From Solen grandis (taxonomy: Eukaryota; Mollusca; Bivalvia; Adapedonta; Solenidae), in assembly GCA_021229015.1 (NCBI GenBank), contig CM037778.1, positions 85,514,756-85,578,755 of the forward strand: a stretch of 64,000 bases of DNA, given 5' to 3'. Below the pieces are notes generated by a model, which had not been told where the DNA came from, did not search any database, and saw only the letters and a list, made by a program, of their open reading frames with translations. Both the position numbers and the translations under genes were made by a program. Below, in pieces: positions 35,850 through 48,990 of this stretch. Each line of letters starts with the position of its first letter. The first letter of the stretch is position 1.

Positions 35850-36600
35850 TTTACATTTTCAATGACGTCAAATGACGTCAGATTTGACGTCAGCATCAAA
35901 AGTTTGTTCGCGCTCTGGAACTTTTATTTTTTGTCGTTTTATCTTTATATTTTCACAGAAGAAGTATGTTATGATGTAGATGTGCACCTTGTCTTTCAAA
36001 TTTTCAAATTCGAAAAAATTAAGAATTTATGGCCAAACCGAGTTTCGAACTTTGGTCCTAAAACTATCATTTAATGTTACAAAGGCTACTGATGAGTTAG
36101 AAGCATGAAAATTGGATAGCTCATCGGCCCAGAGGTCTACTTTCTTTTTCCTGAAAGATTACTTTTTAAGTCACGTGGTTATGACGTCATTTAAAGGGCA
36201 AAATCCTATTTATTCAAAGTTTTCTCTCGCTCTGACATCATACATTTCGAGTCATTTTAATGAAATTGAAATTGCAGCGATAAAAAAGTATATTTTTATA
36301 CATTCTTTCATTTTCAACTTTCATTGGCGTCATATGACGTCATATTTGCGACAGCTTTAAAAGTTTGTTCGCGCTCTAGCAATACCGAGTTTCGAACTTT
36401 GGTCCAAAAACTAAATTTAAATGTAACAAAGCCCCCTCATGCGTTAGAAGCATGAAAATTGGACAGCATATTGGCATAGAGGTTTACATTCTATTTTCTG
36501 CATTATTTATTTTGAGTCACGTGGTTATGACGTCATCAAAAAAGATAAAAAGCATTTTTTAAAGATTTCTCTCGCTCTAGTATCATGAATTTTGAGTCAA
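35850..36600 (+). repeat. 461-bp tandem duplication with TGACGTCA palindromes
   Basis: AGTTTGTTCGCGCTCT at 35901 recurs at 36362. Downstream blocks also recur: CCGAGTTTCGAACTTTGGTCC, GTTAGAAGCATGAAAATTGG and GTCACGTGGTTATGACGTCA. The palindrome TGACGTCA (the CRE core bound by CREB/ATF bZIP factors) occurs at 35863, 35873, 35885, 36182, 36335 and 36528, and CACGTG precedes two of them. Whether these bind anything is unknown. Confidence 0.85.
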
Positions 36601-38057
36601 TCTTAATTAAATCTTCAGAATTGATAGAGTTAAGATTGAAGTGATGCATACTGCAAATATAAAAATTATTCATTTCAATATGTTTTCGCGCTTCAACGTT
36701 ATGAGTATTGATGTCAATCTTAAGCATACCTTAAGGAATTTATGTTGTGTCACTTGATAATGACAACATTGATTTGTAAGCAAATATATTAAAATGATCA
36801 AAAGATCGTACATATCAACTTTAGATAAGTAATATTGCCGTACCTTAACATGCGCAAAAAGTCCAGAAAATTTCAAGTGACAACGTTATCAAACATGACT
36901 TATTCATGTTTTTCGTAAAAGGGCTAATTCATGGAAATCTATTAATTTGCAGAAAGAAATGTAAATGGTCATTGGGTTGGTTGAGCAAGATCCGATTGTA
37001 CTTTTGCAGGAATGAGTGCCTGCGATAAATAGTGAATTGTGATACGTTTTTGAGTAAATGAGTCGCGTTTACGATGAATTAATATAATTATACTAGAGCC
37101 AGAAAACCTTTACGGATATCTTATAGCATTTGCTATCACAGCTTTCTGCAAAAACCTGAAGAAAATGACAAATACATGTATATCTTTCTATCGATTTTTT
37201 ATGTTTTCTAAATGTTTAACGGTTTCTTTTTCTAAATCTGTAAATATAAGCAAATATACAAAGCAAATGAATAGTTGAAAGTTTCAAGACTTTTATAACG
37301 TTAATTACATAGAAATAAGAATTTATTTTCATTATTTTGCTTACACCTTTGCCTTTGTTTCTATTTATTTTGCAAATGTAAAACTCAATCAATTTAAAGG
37401 TTGAAAGTAATCGATTTTTAAAGTTTTTTTTTTCTTTTTTTACAATTTCAATTGTGGATCAAATTGCAATGAATACATGTAAAGTCATATGCTTACAAAG
37501 AAGAAGATATTAAATTAAGAATAAAAAAAGTAAAATCGATTGAATTACGTAAGAAAATAATTCTTGAGGATATTATTATCTTAAATTTTCCTGTTGTTTT
37601 TTTTTTTTTTTTTTTTTGTTGTTGTTTTTTTTTCTTTTTTTTTTTTCTTAATGATAGAAAACGGGTGCATAATCAAAAAAAATCCATATTTATGCTTTCT
37701 CAATATCTTCTTAAGAAGATGAAAATAAAAAAAAAAAGAAAAAAAAAAAGATTTAAAGCTTATTTTTGAACATAATCGTAAGTATATATATAAAATAATG
37801 ATGATTTACGTATTAAATTATACATTATTATGCATCATTATTCCATTTTTTTTGCATTAACTTATATATTTAATACCTTTGAAATAAGCAAACGGAAAGC
37901 CGCTTCGTTTGTATCTTAAACAAACGACTTCTAGTTTATATTTGTCATTTTAAGACCTTGAAATGCGACTAAATAGATTGTTTGTCCACTATGATGGTTG
38001 TGTTTTTGGTATTTCTTTTGATAACATTTGTTTAACGTTGGATTATTAAAATGGCTC
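36601..38057. other. No gene; long T and A runs
   Basis: T-rich tracts at about 37590-37650 and A-rich tracts near 37725-37750. No open frame or repeat boundary could be assigned. Confidence 0.45.
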
Positions 38058-39040
38058 TTTTTAGCTCACCTGAGCGGGTGAGCTTTTGTGATCGCCTTTT
38101 GTCCGTCGTGCGTCGTGCGTTGTCCGTCGTCAGTCGTCAACAATTGCTTGTGAACACTCTAGAGGCCACAATTTTGGCCCAATATTCATGAAACTTAGTC
38201 AGGATATTTGTCTACATGATATTTCGGATGAATTCGATATTGGGTCATGTGGGGTCAAAAACTAGGTCACCAGGTCAAATCTTAGAAAAACCTTGTGAAC
38301 ACTCTACAGGCCACAATTTTGGCCCAATCTTCAAAAAATTTGGTCAGGATCACCAGGTCAAATCTTAGAAAAACCTTGTGAACACTCTACAGGCCACAAT
38401 TTTGGCCCAATCTTCAAAAAATTTGGTCAGGATGTTTGTTTGTTATATGATATTTCAGATTTGTTGAAATTGGGTCATGTGGGGTCAAAAACTAGGTCAC
38501 CAGGTCAAATCTTAGAAAAACCTTGTGAACACTCTACAGGCCACAGTTTTGGCCCAATCTTCATGAAACTTGGTCAGGATGTTTGTCTACATGATATCTC
38601 AGATGAGTTCGAAATTGGGTCATGTGGGGTCAAAAACTAGGTCACTAGGTCAAATCTTAGAAAACCTTGTGAACACTCTACAGGCCACAGTTATGGCCCA
38701 ATCTTCATGAAACATGGTCAGGATGTTTGTCTACTTGATATTTCAGATGAGTTTGAAATTGGGTCATGTGGGGTCAAAAACTAGGTCACCAGGTCAAATC
38801 TTAAAAAAACCTTGTGAATACTTTAGAGGCCTAGATTTTTGTCCCAGTCTTAATTAATCTTAATATGAATGATGACTGCATGAATTCCCAGTTGAGTGCA
38901 AATTCAGGTAGGATCAATATATAGGTCATTTAGTCAAATGTTAGAAAAACACTTTTAGATGCCAGATTTTTTGTCATTATGCCTAACACAGCCATCTTAC
39001 TCAGGTGAGCGACACAGGGCCATCTTGGCCCTCTTGTTTT
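38058..39040 (+). mobile_element. HINE-like element, 145-bp tandem core (family 1)
   Basis: It starts TTTTTAGCTCACCTGAGCGG; AGCTCACC (38063) pairs with GGTGAGCT, giving a 5' hairpin. A linker rich in GTCCGTCGT follows, then tandem units beginning TTGTGAACACTCT at 38148, 38293, 38376 (after an 83-bp short unit), 38523, 38667 and 38812. The right end has CAGGTGAGC, the reverse complement of the left cap, then the hairpin GGGCC-ATCTT-GGCCC (39017-39031) and TCTTGTTTT. Open frames inside the units shift frame from unit to unit, because 145 is not a multiple of three, and are not genes. The structure is seen directly; the HINE assignment is inferred. Confidence 0.8.
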
Positions 39041-39309
39041 TAAAACACTCGGTTATTAATTCAATTGCCTTTGTCAGTTCTGAGGAGCACACGAGAGCTA
39101 TACGTCATAACAGTATATTTTACATTCACCTTGGCACGCATTAAGAGAAGTTTAAGACTAGTGGTACAGCTATTTGGATTACAACTTTATCTAATGTTGG
39201 TATTTCAATTGAATAAAACCAATAACAAAAACAAAAAAATTAAAATAGATAATAACAACAGGAAACGTTACCACCAAACATTATTCTGGATTATCCCCTG
39301 ATGACCACG

Positions 39310-39500
39310 TCAAACCAAAGAGTATAAAATTGGTACCAGATGCACCCTTGCCTGGCACTTGGAAAATGTGGTTGCTATTGGAACTCGGAGTATTCCGTAC
39401 TGGTTCTACCCAGGAACTTATCTACCGTGTATCGGTGTTAAACACCGGGCACGTAAAAGAACCAAGGGATTCATTCGCAAAATGAGCCCGGATTCTCTTG
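39310..39500 (+). repeat. Dispersed repeat, inverted partner at 58190-58400
   Basis: It contains TATTCCGTACTGGTTCTACC, ATCGGTGTTA and ACGTAAAAGAACCAAGGGA. Related sequence occurs on the other strand at 58190-58400. It looks like a SINE-like interspersed repeat with no coding capacity. Confidence 0.6.
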
Positions 39501-39600
39501 TATCAAACTACTGTATCTTCAGATGTTGTCTCTTCAGCAAAAAAACGGGATTCGCACATGGGAAATCCTTGACCGTAAGGTCTAAAATATGGCAATTATA

Positions 39601-41566
39601 ATCAGAAAATTACTGCTAGCCAGTGCAATAAAAGAAGAAAGAAAGATAGTATACAACTATGTTACATGTATATAAATTCAGTCCTTTGGACAAAAAAAAA
39701 ATAAATGAAAAACGTCTTCATAAAAGTACAATCATTTAAAACAGACAAAAATAGATTCAAATCCTCCAAGTCCAGAGAAAGCACATAATTTCCTCAATAC
39801 GAAAAAACAGGGTCTAGCAGATAGGTTGTAGCGTCACATGTCCCGCCTTATGTAATTGTCGTGGAAATTAGTTTTCCGGTCAAACGGATAATGAGCACTC
39901 CGTGTCTGTCAAATAATAATTTCCAGCATGGGTGTCTGCATTCTGTTTCTGGAAATACTCGGTTTTTCAGCTGGTAACATAGATTTTAGTTTTGAGACAA
40001 ATTGATGGTTGCCCATAGACAAAGGTAAGGTTCACTTGGTAAACATAATACAAAAAGTATTTCGCAAATAAGTTTACAGCGAGATATATGATCTTATTAT
40101 TATTATTTCTTATTTTCTGTCTTGTTTGTCAGTTTGATAAGATTACAATAACCAAGTCTAAAGAATCGTTATAAAAGTAGGGGAACATATGCAGATGTTA
40201 AATGTTTCATTGCATTGGACGGGTTAAGGTGTTAATAACACAAAAATTACCAGTATTGCCTGTAAGTGTCTCTAGTCTATTGCCAAGTAACATATTCAAT
40301 GGTAGTTAATCGTTTTATTCGTTTCGAAATAAACTGTTCAAAAATTCTTCCAAACTATTTATTTTTAGAGAAATTACATTGCACAATATCCTACTATAGT
40401 ATGCAACTAGGAAAATCGGTATCTCCAGCTTGTTATTTGCAAATACTAGATAAAACTAGAATTTACCTTCGGAAAAAGAAAGAAAGAAAGAAAGAAAAAC
40501 GTTTTCAAGATGGTGTTTAGCGTAGACAATATCTATCTGTTTTGAAAAAGAACTCCTTATACTTTAAGTTTATTTCATTTTTTCCTTTTGTTTGTTTGTT
40601 TGTTTTTACCAAAGACGATGCGTAGACGCGAAAGTAAACGAAAACATACTGCAATGTTATTTCACAACATTTTGTATGCTTATTTTCTAAACAACGCTAG
40701 GATACCAGTATATCGAAAATGCAAATAAATGACATGAAATACCCATTGGGAATACACCACGTGTAGCAATAAGGAATGGAAATATGTTTCTTGCTTATAG
40801 AGGGGAAATGTTAAGATGAACACATAAAATCGGAAAATAAAGATCTTTTGAAACGCAGTCTCATAAAATGCCTTTAGTAGCACCTTGCATATTAAGCTCT
40901 TAGTAACAGAACATTACATCAAGAAAGGCTAATAGGAAAATGGGTGGAGATCGCTAATGTTTGTTATATTATTGCGCTGCCACACGCCTTCGGCATACTA
41001 GACTATAATTATCTTCTCAGTTAAATCACGCGGACGTTAAATACACAATATTATAATTATATTGAAAAGTATCGATAACTTAAAAACCAAAATAATATGT
41101 AAATAATTACATCGTGTTCAGTGTAAACGTTATACCAGATTACAACTAACAGCATGCTACATGACTGATATCAAACAGGATCATGGCCAGAAGAACGATT
41201 GGTATATTTGAACTTACTTCATAAGCGTCAATTAGGAGAGAGGTTCTTACAACTTATACTAAATCCTCGCGTCGGTTTCAGGTTTAGACCAATGCCAGGC
41301 ATGAAAAGTAATGATGGCGACGTGTTCCAAGTGACATGAATATATATATTTCATTTTCATAACAAAGAAAGTTTAAATTATATGACAATCGTCCACCAGA
41401 ATATTTCTTTGCATGATTAGAGACTTGCAGGGAGTATTCCTCCTATGAATTAAGTTCTTATTTGCAATATCATAATATAAAAAAGGTCAATTATATTTTA
41501 TAATGATACAGTTTTCATGATATAGAAAATATAAAATAACATTGATAAACTGTACACTTAAGCAAT
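39601..41566. other. No gene recognised
   Basis: Non-coding. About 39818-39890 resembles 24224-24292. A short (GAAA)n tract lies at 40480-40498. The remaining open frames are short and featureless. Confidence 0.4.
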
Positions 41567-41900
41567 TGGTACATACTGTTCAAATATCTACTGTACGCGA
41601 GTGAAAACAACAGCAGTTTAAGGCAATGGAAATGTTAATGGAACCACGCCATTTTTCTTTCCTTGTTTCTGTTTTTTCTTTGCATGGATGTCAAAATACT
41701 CTTATTGCTTAAATATTGCATTTGTGAAATAATTTGAATTCTGAACCTGCTACATCATCAATTTTAACGAGCATGTACAGATTGCATCTCATAACTAAAT
41801 GTTAACATACATTTTTGCTTTTCTGTTCGAAGAATATAACTATCCCTGAAAGAATAATGATCCCTTAAGTTACGGCTTTAAACCTTTCAGATATTTACAA
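41567..41900 (+). repeat. Duplicated block, partner of 46525-47010
   Basis: Shared anchors: CAAATATCTRCTGT, GATGTCAAAATACTCT, CATCAATTT, ATGTACAGAYTGCATCTC and CGAAGAATATA. The two copies differ by indels. Confidence 0.7.
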
Positions 41901-42182
41901 AACATTTTTGGAAATTTGTAATTCTTGCTATACAAACATCAAGTCTAAATTTATTAATTCGTTTGCCTTTGAAAACAATAGTAATACGCATAATGAAAAC
42001 GGATTGAATGAACAGTAACTCGACGAAGGCATAATCGTGCTATACAAACATACCGAAGAGGTTATTTGCGAACTCATAGAGGAAAGATAGACAAAAATAC
42101 GTTAACAGACCTTATACATAACTTCAACATAGTCATGTGAATGTAAGCTGTATGTTTATAGCGTATATATTTCTTGAGTCAA

Positions 42183-42372
42183 AGGGAACCGAATATCAGT
42201 AATTACTGGACACATTATGGAACTAGCTATAATCTTTGTAATCTTTGTAAAGTACAACTAGGTTGGTCCTTTGATCTTCAACTGAATCAATACTTTCCAA
42301 CATTTTACTTAAATACCAATTACACTGGCCAATTTCATCGGCAGTATTACATTTGTTTATTTAATTGATTCC
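42183..42372 (+). repeat. Duplicated block, partner of 35123-35326
   Basis: Collinear with 35123-35326. The 64-codon open frame here (42174-42368) is not open in the partner, arguing against coding. Confidence 0.65.
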
Positions 42373-42788
42373 TATGGATTTCTTCTTGGCAACATCTTGC
42401 TTTTGATGTTTTCTTGAAATCTTCTTTAGTACTTTGGTCTTGCTGTTTCGATATTTGGTATAGTAACAATTTATAGAGTCACGAAACTTTGGTATCATCG
42501 GAAAAAAAGTTCGACTTGATTAAAAGAGTTTATATATTTCGTAATGTCCTTTGAGGTACATGTATGGAGGTCTGCGGTTCCGGACTTGCACGATTTTTAT
42601 TGTTGTTTTGTTTCGCTTTTTCTAATTATTATTATAAATATTATTAGTAGTATTATTTTCACCATGGACGTGTATAACACAGACTTTCGCTAATGTAATA
42701 ATAATTTTGATTAAAATTTATCCGATTATGTTATGTAAAATATATATAATTTAGCTTCATATTTCAATATCATATAAATATTCAATCT

Positions 42789-42870
42789 GTCGTACCGGTC
42801 CTGGTGATCGAGAGGTAAGTGCGTTCATCCCGAAATCGGAAATTCGTTGGTTCGATCCCCGAACGCGACA
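42789..42870 (+). pseudogene. tRNA-like (SINE-type) sequence
   Basis: It has an A-box-like TGGTGATCGAGAGGTAAGTG and a B-box GGTTCGATCCC, and the ends GTCG and CGAC can pair. The body is longer than a tRNA and stem pairing is partial, so it is a degenerate tRNA-derived repeat. Confidence 0.55.
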
Positions 42871-45800
42871 AACCAAATTTGAAGAAAAAAATGCACTGGT
42901 ATAGTTCCCCTGCTTGGCATATATGAAATTATAACATTAAAACTACCTATTTGAAAGTAAGAAAGTGAGAAAATGTTTTATTTAAGTAACTTGTGTTATA
43001 CGATACACATAATAATGAGAAAAAAAAATAAACACTCTGTCGCACAGGCCTTTGAGTCAGTTGAGACATACAAACACAATAATTTAAACAGTAAATATTT
43101 TATGGAAACACATCAATCCAATACCAAAACCACGATTCAGTAACAAGTGTCGAGCATAGAATAGCCTTGCTAATGCATCAATTACAGAACGCAAAATGAC
43201 AAAATCAATAGATGCGTATATATAACCCACCAACAGCTAGACTTGCGATTGATTTATTACACATTCATATATCATATAATGACGAAAATCGGACAATAAT
43301 CCACGTTGAACAGATCTAATTAATAAGAAACACCACAGTAATTGACTGACATCCATATAATAAGCATTTATCTAGTGTACATAAGTTATTCCTACAAGCT
43401 TATCAATGATCAGCTATAGAGCCTAAAATCCATCATTATACACTTAGATACTCCGGAACAGAATCATACACACGTGATCGTTCTTAAAATCCCACCGGAA
43501 GCTGTTGGGCTACATCCTCCCGTCCGTTACAAAATAACCCGAAATCTCATACCTTTTGAAGGGTATATATGAAAATTGAGTTATAAATTTTGGCTAATGA
43601 AGACGACGTGCAGAACCATTATTTCATCACATCAGTTTAATGCCAAGGTCACTGTTCCAATTCAAATGTTTGAGTCACATACTTCCTGTCCGCTCTATAT
43701 CTCCTTAACCCTACAAGGATAATCATGAAAATGAGATGATTCGGATTGATGATACTTTAATCGTGTTGCTGTTTTGTTTATAATTTAATTGAAAGAATGA
43801 TAGAATGATAAATGATCCCGTCTCCACTTATCAATACGGAGGGGAATCCAGCTGTCGTTCCGACTGTCGATGAATTATATCACGTGATTCGATAGATCGG
43901 CATGCTATCAATCTATATCATGAATAGATGTAAAAGATTTTAAAAGTAAGTTAAATTCGAACAATAGAATAAACAAAATACAAACGCCGGCCACGGAAGG
44001 CAATTTATATGTATCGAATATAAGCACTGAATAACAAAATCTGATTACCTGTCAAACTGGCTACTGATGACCAAGTATCGTAATTATATATTTCGCCTCT
44101 TTTAATTTGAGCTTGATTCATAAGATGTCGAATAACATTTACTGTAGAAATAACAGAGGCAAAATGCAAATCAAGAAACCAGAGAAAAAAACGATATTTC
44201 ACAATCTATAATTCAGTCAACTCGGGAAATTATGAGCATAGCAGATACTGGTTGATGCAAATACACAATCTCCAAGCAGAGTTGTCGTTCGTTCCTCACT
44301 AAACCATCTCTGCAATGGGCTCAATGACAAAATATTTTGTCAAAACGGACAATAATTATTTAACGTGGATTGAAGTGTATTTTACGGATCAAATTTAAAG
44401 TATAGAAACATTGAATAAATATTTTTAGAGTCATAATAAAACGTGTGGAAAATATTGATTTTAATCGTTATTATGGGAACTATTTTCTTGTCTTATATCG
44501 CAGAAGGAAACAATCCGCAAACGCTCGTCTGCAGATGTAAATATTTACAGATTCAGCCGGATATCGTACTTTAAGGCCAGCTTTTTATTTTAATAGTTTG
44601 TAATTTTCATGACCATTCCGATCAGGATCAGTGGTGCTATTTATATAGATTTCACAGTTTGAGGAGCGTATCTAGTCGTCATTCAAATTAAATATCGGAA
44701 CAACGGACTGGATGACGTCATAGATTTGAAACTATTTTCTGAGCCAACCAAAGAGGTGAATGACTTTAAATTAAGCCGATGTGTAAGACAGTGGCAAATA
44801 CAGTGTATAATTTTGTATACGATTATTTTGCCTTGTTTTAGCAGGAGCATGTAATTATTTCTGTCGTAAATCCTAATACCATCGGTTCACAAAGTGAAAA
44901 TTGGTATATTCAGGAATCACGTGCGTTGGGTCTCGTCCAGCCCACTTGCGTCCCACTGTACATTCATATTGTTGCGTTGTTGGGATGGGGTTCGTCACGT
45001 ACAGTGATAGCTCTACTTGTAAACTAGGAATAAAACATATTGTGTAGTTATGGTCATGGAATCAATACAATTGTATGTTATTGCATGCAGTGCATGGAGA
45101 GGATGTAATAAATTTGAACATGAATGTTACTTTGAATGTTTTCTGCCCATTAAATCAAACGAACATCGTAAACCAGTGATGAAACATAAAAGTTCCATCA
45201 GTTTTGATTTTACTTCATATCCCGTTTCCTTCTTCAGTGGTGTATTTAATACAAGCTCATTGTTTACAGAAAGGCAGACATTTGTGACATTCAAATATTC
45301 TCTTTAACTACTAAGATCTTTATTTCAGTTGATGTAACATAAGTCAGTATAGAATACCCCCCCCCCCCCCCATTAATTGTTTCACCTCATTGTACTATCT
45401 AAGACAAAATAACGACAATGCCGGTTTCCGTCGCTTTGATCTTCATCTTTTTATTTTCTCTTATATTTACATAGCATGAAGGATATCTTGACAAAGAAGA
45501 ACAATACAGAATTGCACAGTTCCATGAAAGTTCATAAGATTTTTCAGTTATCACGAAGAGAGGTCAAATAGCCTGATACATCTTATATACTTTGAGGTAT
45601 TTTTAATATTATTCCTAAGTTATGTCACATATCTACTACGGATATAATCTTAATATTAGAAAACATAATTTTTAATACAAATATCATCATAAAAATAAAA
45701 GAGGGTTGGTTGACTGTGCTTTAAATATTATCTTTTTTTCATATACTTTTAATGATTCCCAGGTTTTAACTTGGGCGTCATATTTATCATTAGTCATTGC

Positions 45801-46412
45801 TATCATTAATAGCCATTTTACTCATTCCGATATTGCCCTATCGCTTTTCACAAATACCATATTCCCAATTCTGTATCAGTTCATATCTCTTATTTACCAT
45901 TACTCAAATTATCTGGTTGAAATGCTTCACTGCTGCAATTCGACAAAGGACTATGGACAAACTAGCGTTATCAATAGCGGCAAATGGAAAAGAAAACCAT
46001 GACGCCAGATATCATATTTTTATCCTTCATTTTCAGATATTCTGCACTGAAGTATTACCACAGTATATTTACTGTTCATTTATTTTATCAGCCACACAAT
46101 TACCCGCGATTTTCTTTTAAAAATCAAATACTTTTCTTTCCTTTTTGAATCTTCCATTCCATTATACTAGATGCCTAAAGGCAACATGTCGAGCTCACGG
46201 CCTTGGGTGCGCCTCTTAGTATGGCCTTGGCCATGGAGATAGGACCCAATTTTGTGCATGAAACATTGTCTCATTTAGGCAAATCTTACTACCAAATCAA
46301 TTGATGACCCTTTGATTTAAATTGTTGCAGCTTGGACAAAGCAAATCAATCTCCATGACTTCTAATTATAAACCTCTAATTATAGAAACAACAAGATGTG
46401 TTCGAAAAACAC
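42871..46412. other. No gene recognised
   Basis: AT-rich, with a poly-C run at about 45358-45370. Open frames of 65-107 codons (for example 45706-46002 and 45797-46120) show no domain. A single TGACGTCA lies near 44713. Confidence 0.4.
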
Positions 46413-48990
46413 TATGCCCCCGTCTGAGCTGGTCAGATGTTAAAGGTCCATTATATTTCATTACGAGTCAACTTTCATGAAAAATAAGACATAAAATATC
46501 AGTGACATTTTGAAGACTAAAACAAATAGTACATAATGTACAAATATCTGCTGTAAAAAACATTTAAACACATTGAAAATCTTGATCAATTACGCCATTT
46601 AGTATTTTGGATTGATGTCAAAATACTCTCTTTGTTTACATTTTGCGTTGGCGAGTTTTCATGTGGACGATTTATTATCGGAAATAATCTCTAATTAAAA
46701 AACCGTCCCCGAATCACAAGTTGTTTATCTTCTATGTCATCAATTTATGAATTAGTGATTCGTTAAAGGAGACATATGGAAGATCTATGGAAACCGTCAG
46801 AAAATTGACGAAGATAGCCAGAATATGCAAATTAGTTACTTTGTAAACAATTGAATGGTCTTAAGTTAAAAAAATCATTCTTATATATGCATTGTAGTAA
46901 TGTTGTGTCAATAGTATGTACAGACTGCATCTCGTAACAAATTTGTATCACACTCTTTGCTTTGCGAAGAATATACACTGCTTTGGAAGAAAATGGGCCT
47001 TTAAATAGCTGATGCCAATTAAAGCCATTCATGAATGGAGTAATTATGTCAAATATATAGACTTAATATCATACAGAAAGGGAGTAATGCTTATGACAAA
47101 AACAAAAAAAATCATAAACTTTAAAGAGAAATAAGAAAAAAAAAAAATAACCCGGTGGAGTTCTTTTCCATAATCATTACACTTCTTCTCACTATCTATT
47201 TATATTTCAAGTTTCAATCAATACATCGAGTGACTGAGTAGTTATGTTCAGGATGAAAATTGATATAAAATAGAGTTTTTTTTTTGTTTTGTTTTTCAGA
47301 AATCGGATCAGGCAGAGTTGTGGTTCTTGGTTTCTGCACTGCTCCTACTTGCTATCATTTATGTCTAAAGTTCCACGTCCTTACTTTGTTATTTATGAGT
47401 GTTGGTCCCAACAAAAAGATTTAATAAATAAATAAATAAAAACAAAATAAAATAATAAAAAAATAATAAAAGGGAGATAATTAAAAACGAACTTGGTAGT
47501 GTTATGGTTTTGGTCTCTGCACCTTTCCTAGTCGTCCTCTACATATATATGAAGTTAAACCTTATATAATTTTCTAGTATATAATAAATAAGATATTCGC
47601 TGGACAGAAATTCATTGTAAAATCAAATGAAGGGAGATTATTCAAAAATTGGTCCAGGGTTACGGTTTTTGGGTTCTTTGAAACTGCAGATCCTTATCTA
47701 TTTATATTTTAAGATAGAGGAAGCTCGGCAAATTACGGCAAATGTCGGCAAAGATCGCCCAACTTTCGATATTCTTCGTCATAACACGCCGTGATTCGGA
47801 ATGTGATTCTTTCTCATTAAGAAGTTCAATTCAAGGTATTTTATACCATTGTTTATCTAATTAAATATAATAGCTTTGTTTGATATTCATCTATTCAAAT
47901 GTAAAAATACCGTTCCTTTTTTTTAAAAAGAGAAGAAAAACACCTTCCCGACTTACTTCCAGTGACTGTCAAAATGCGTAATTGTGATAATTGATGGTAT
48001 TTCGAAAAGTGTATCTTAATCAACCATAACTATGGTAACACATGTTCATATATTTGCAATTCGTATTAAGCGGAAAATTTTAACAGTGATTATTTCGTAC
48101 TTAGATTGAACTTACTTGGTCAAATAGTTTTTATATAAAACTCTTCAGTAATTTTTTGAATGTTTAGACTTTTAATTCTTAAAACCAATCAGTACAAAGT
48201 GGTAAAGTCTCTGTGAAAACTTCACATATAAAATATGGGATTTTTCTACGAATAATGTCATTATCTGCTCATCATTTCACTTTACAATGATTTTACATAA
48301 ATTATTGAATGGTAATAGGCACTAAATATAATACTTATGATTATTATTTCACATTGTACCAGAAAAGAACTTAGAACGCAGTCATTAACTGATATTCTTT
48401 TTTTTTTTTTATGTTTAATAAAATTGTTTTTGTTTGATAATTGAATATTGTTTGAACAGCTTGTCTTGAAAAATTTGTACTCTACAAGAAATTGTAGTGT
48501 TGCTATTTTATAAATGGAGAAAAAAAATGAAACTGTAATATGAAGATTGTCTATATAAATGTAAAAATATGCATTTTATTAAGTTCGCTTTTTTTTAATT
48601 TTTTTATATCCTTGGGTATATGAAAAATCAATTCATGAGAAAAAAAAGAGGAAAATTGATGATTTTATAGCAGTTTCTATACGTATACCACCACACAATT
48701 AAGTTTGAAATCAGCATCTTGTATAGTTTATGAGTTATGCTCCCGATAAAAATTAAAAAGAACAACAATGAAATCAAAAAGGAGAATGTTCAAATATTTT
48801 GCCAGGTAGAGTTATGGTTCTAAGTCATTTCACTTTTCCTTGTCGCATTCTATTCATATATGAAGATTCAGGTATATACATTATATAGTTTTCAAGTTAT
48901 AGCCAATGTTAAAGTTGCTGGCAAACCAACAGACAAACCAGCAGACAATGCAAAGACAATATACCCCGGATCACAGATCTCGGGGCATAA
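46413..48990 (+). mobile_element. Possible composite tandem-core element, GCCCC-capped
   Basis: The left edge reads AACACTATGCCCCCG (46415 on). The right edge has the near-palindromic hairpin CCCCGGATC-ACA-GATCTCGGGG (about 48964-48985) followed by CATAAAA, so the left cap ATGCCCC reappears inverted. Diverged units containing GTTATGGTTYT and CTGCAC recur near 47327, 47500, 47654 and 48808. The block 46525-47010 is also a duplicate of 41567-41900, so insertion and duplication are overlaid and the outer limits are uncertain. Confidence 0.4.
46525..47010 (+). repeat. Duplicated block, partner of 41567-41900
   Basis: Anchors as in the partner entry. The 66-codon minus-strand frame over 46832-47032 overlaps the conserved part but has no recognisable feature. 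Confidence 0.7.

Noticed and set aside
38148..38950. Possible CRISPR array (regular repeats)
   Set aside because: Units are contiguous 145-bp tandem repeats with no unique spacers, in eukaryotic DNA.
45358..45370. Poly-C run as a functional signal
   Set aside because: Simple homopolymer with no supporting context; likewise the poly-G runs at 20271 and 21366.
46832..47032. 66-codon minus frame in a duplicated block
   Set aside because: Not preserved in the partner block at 41.6-41.9 kb.
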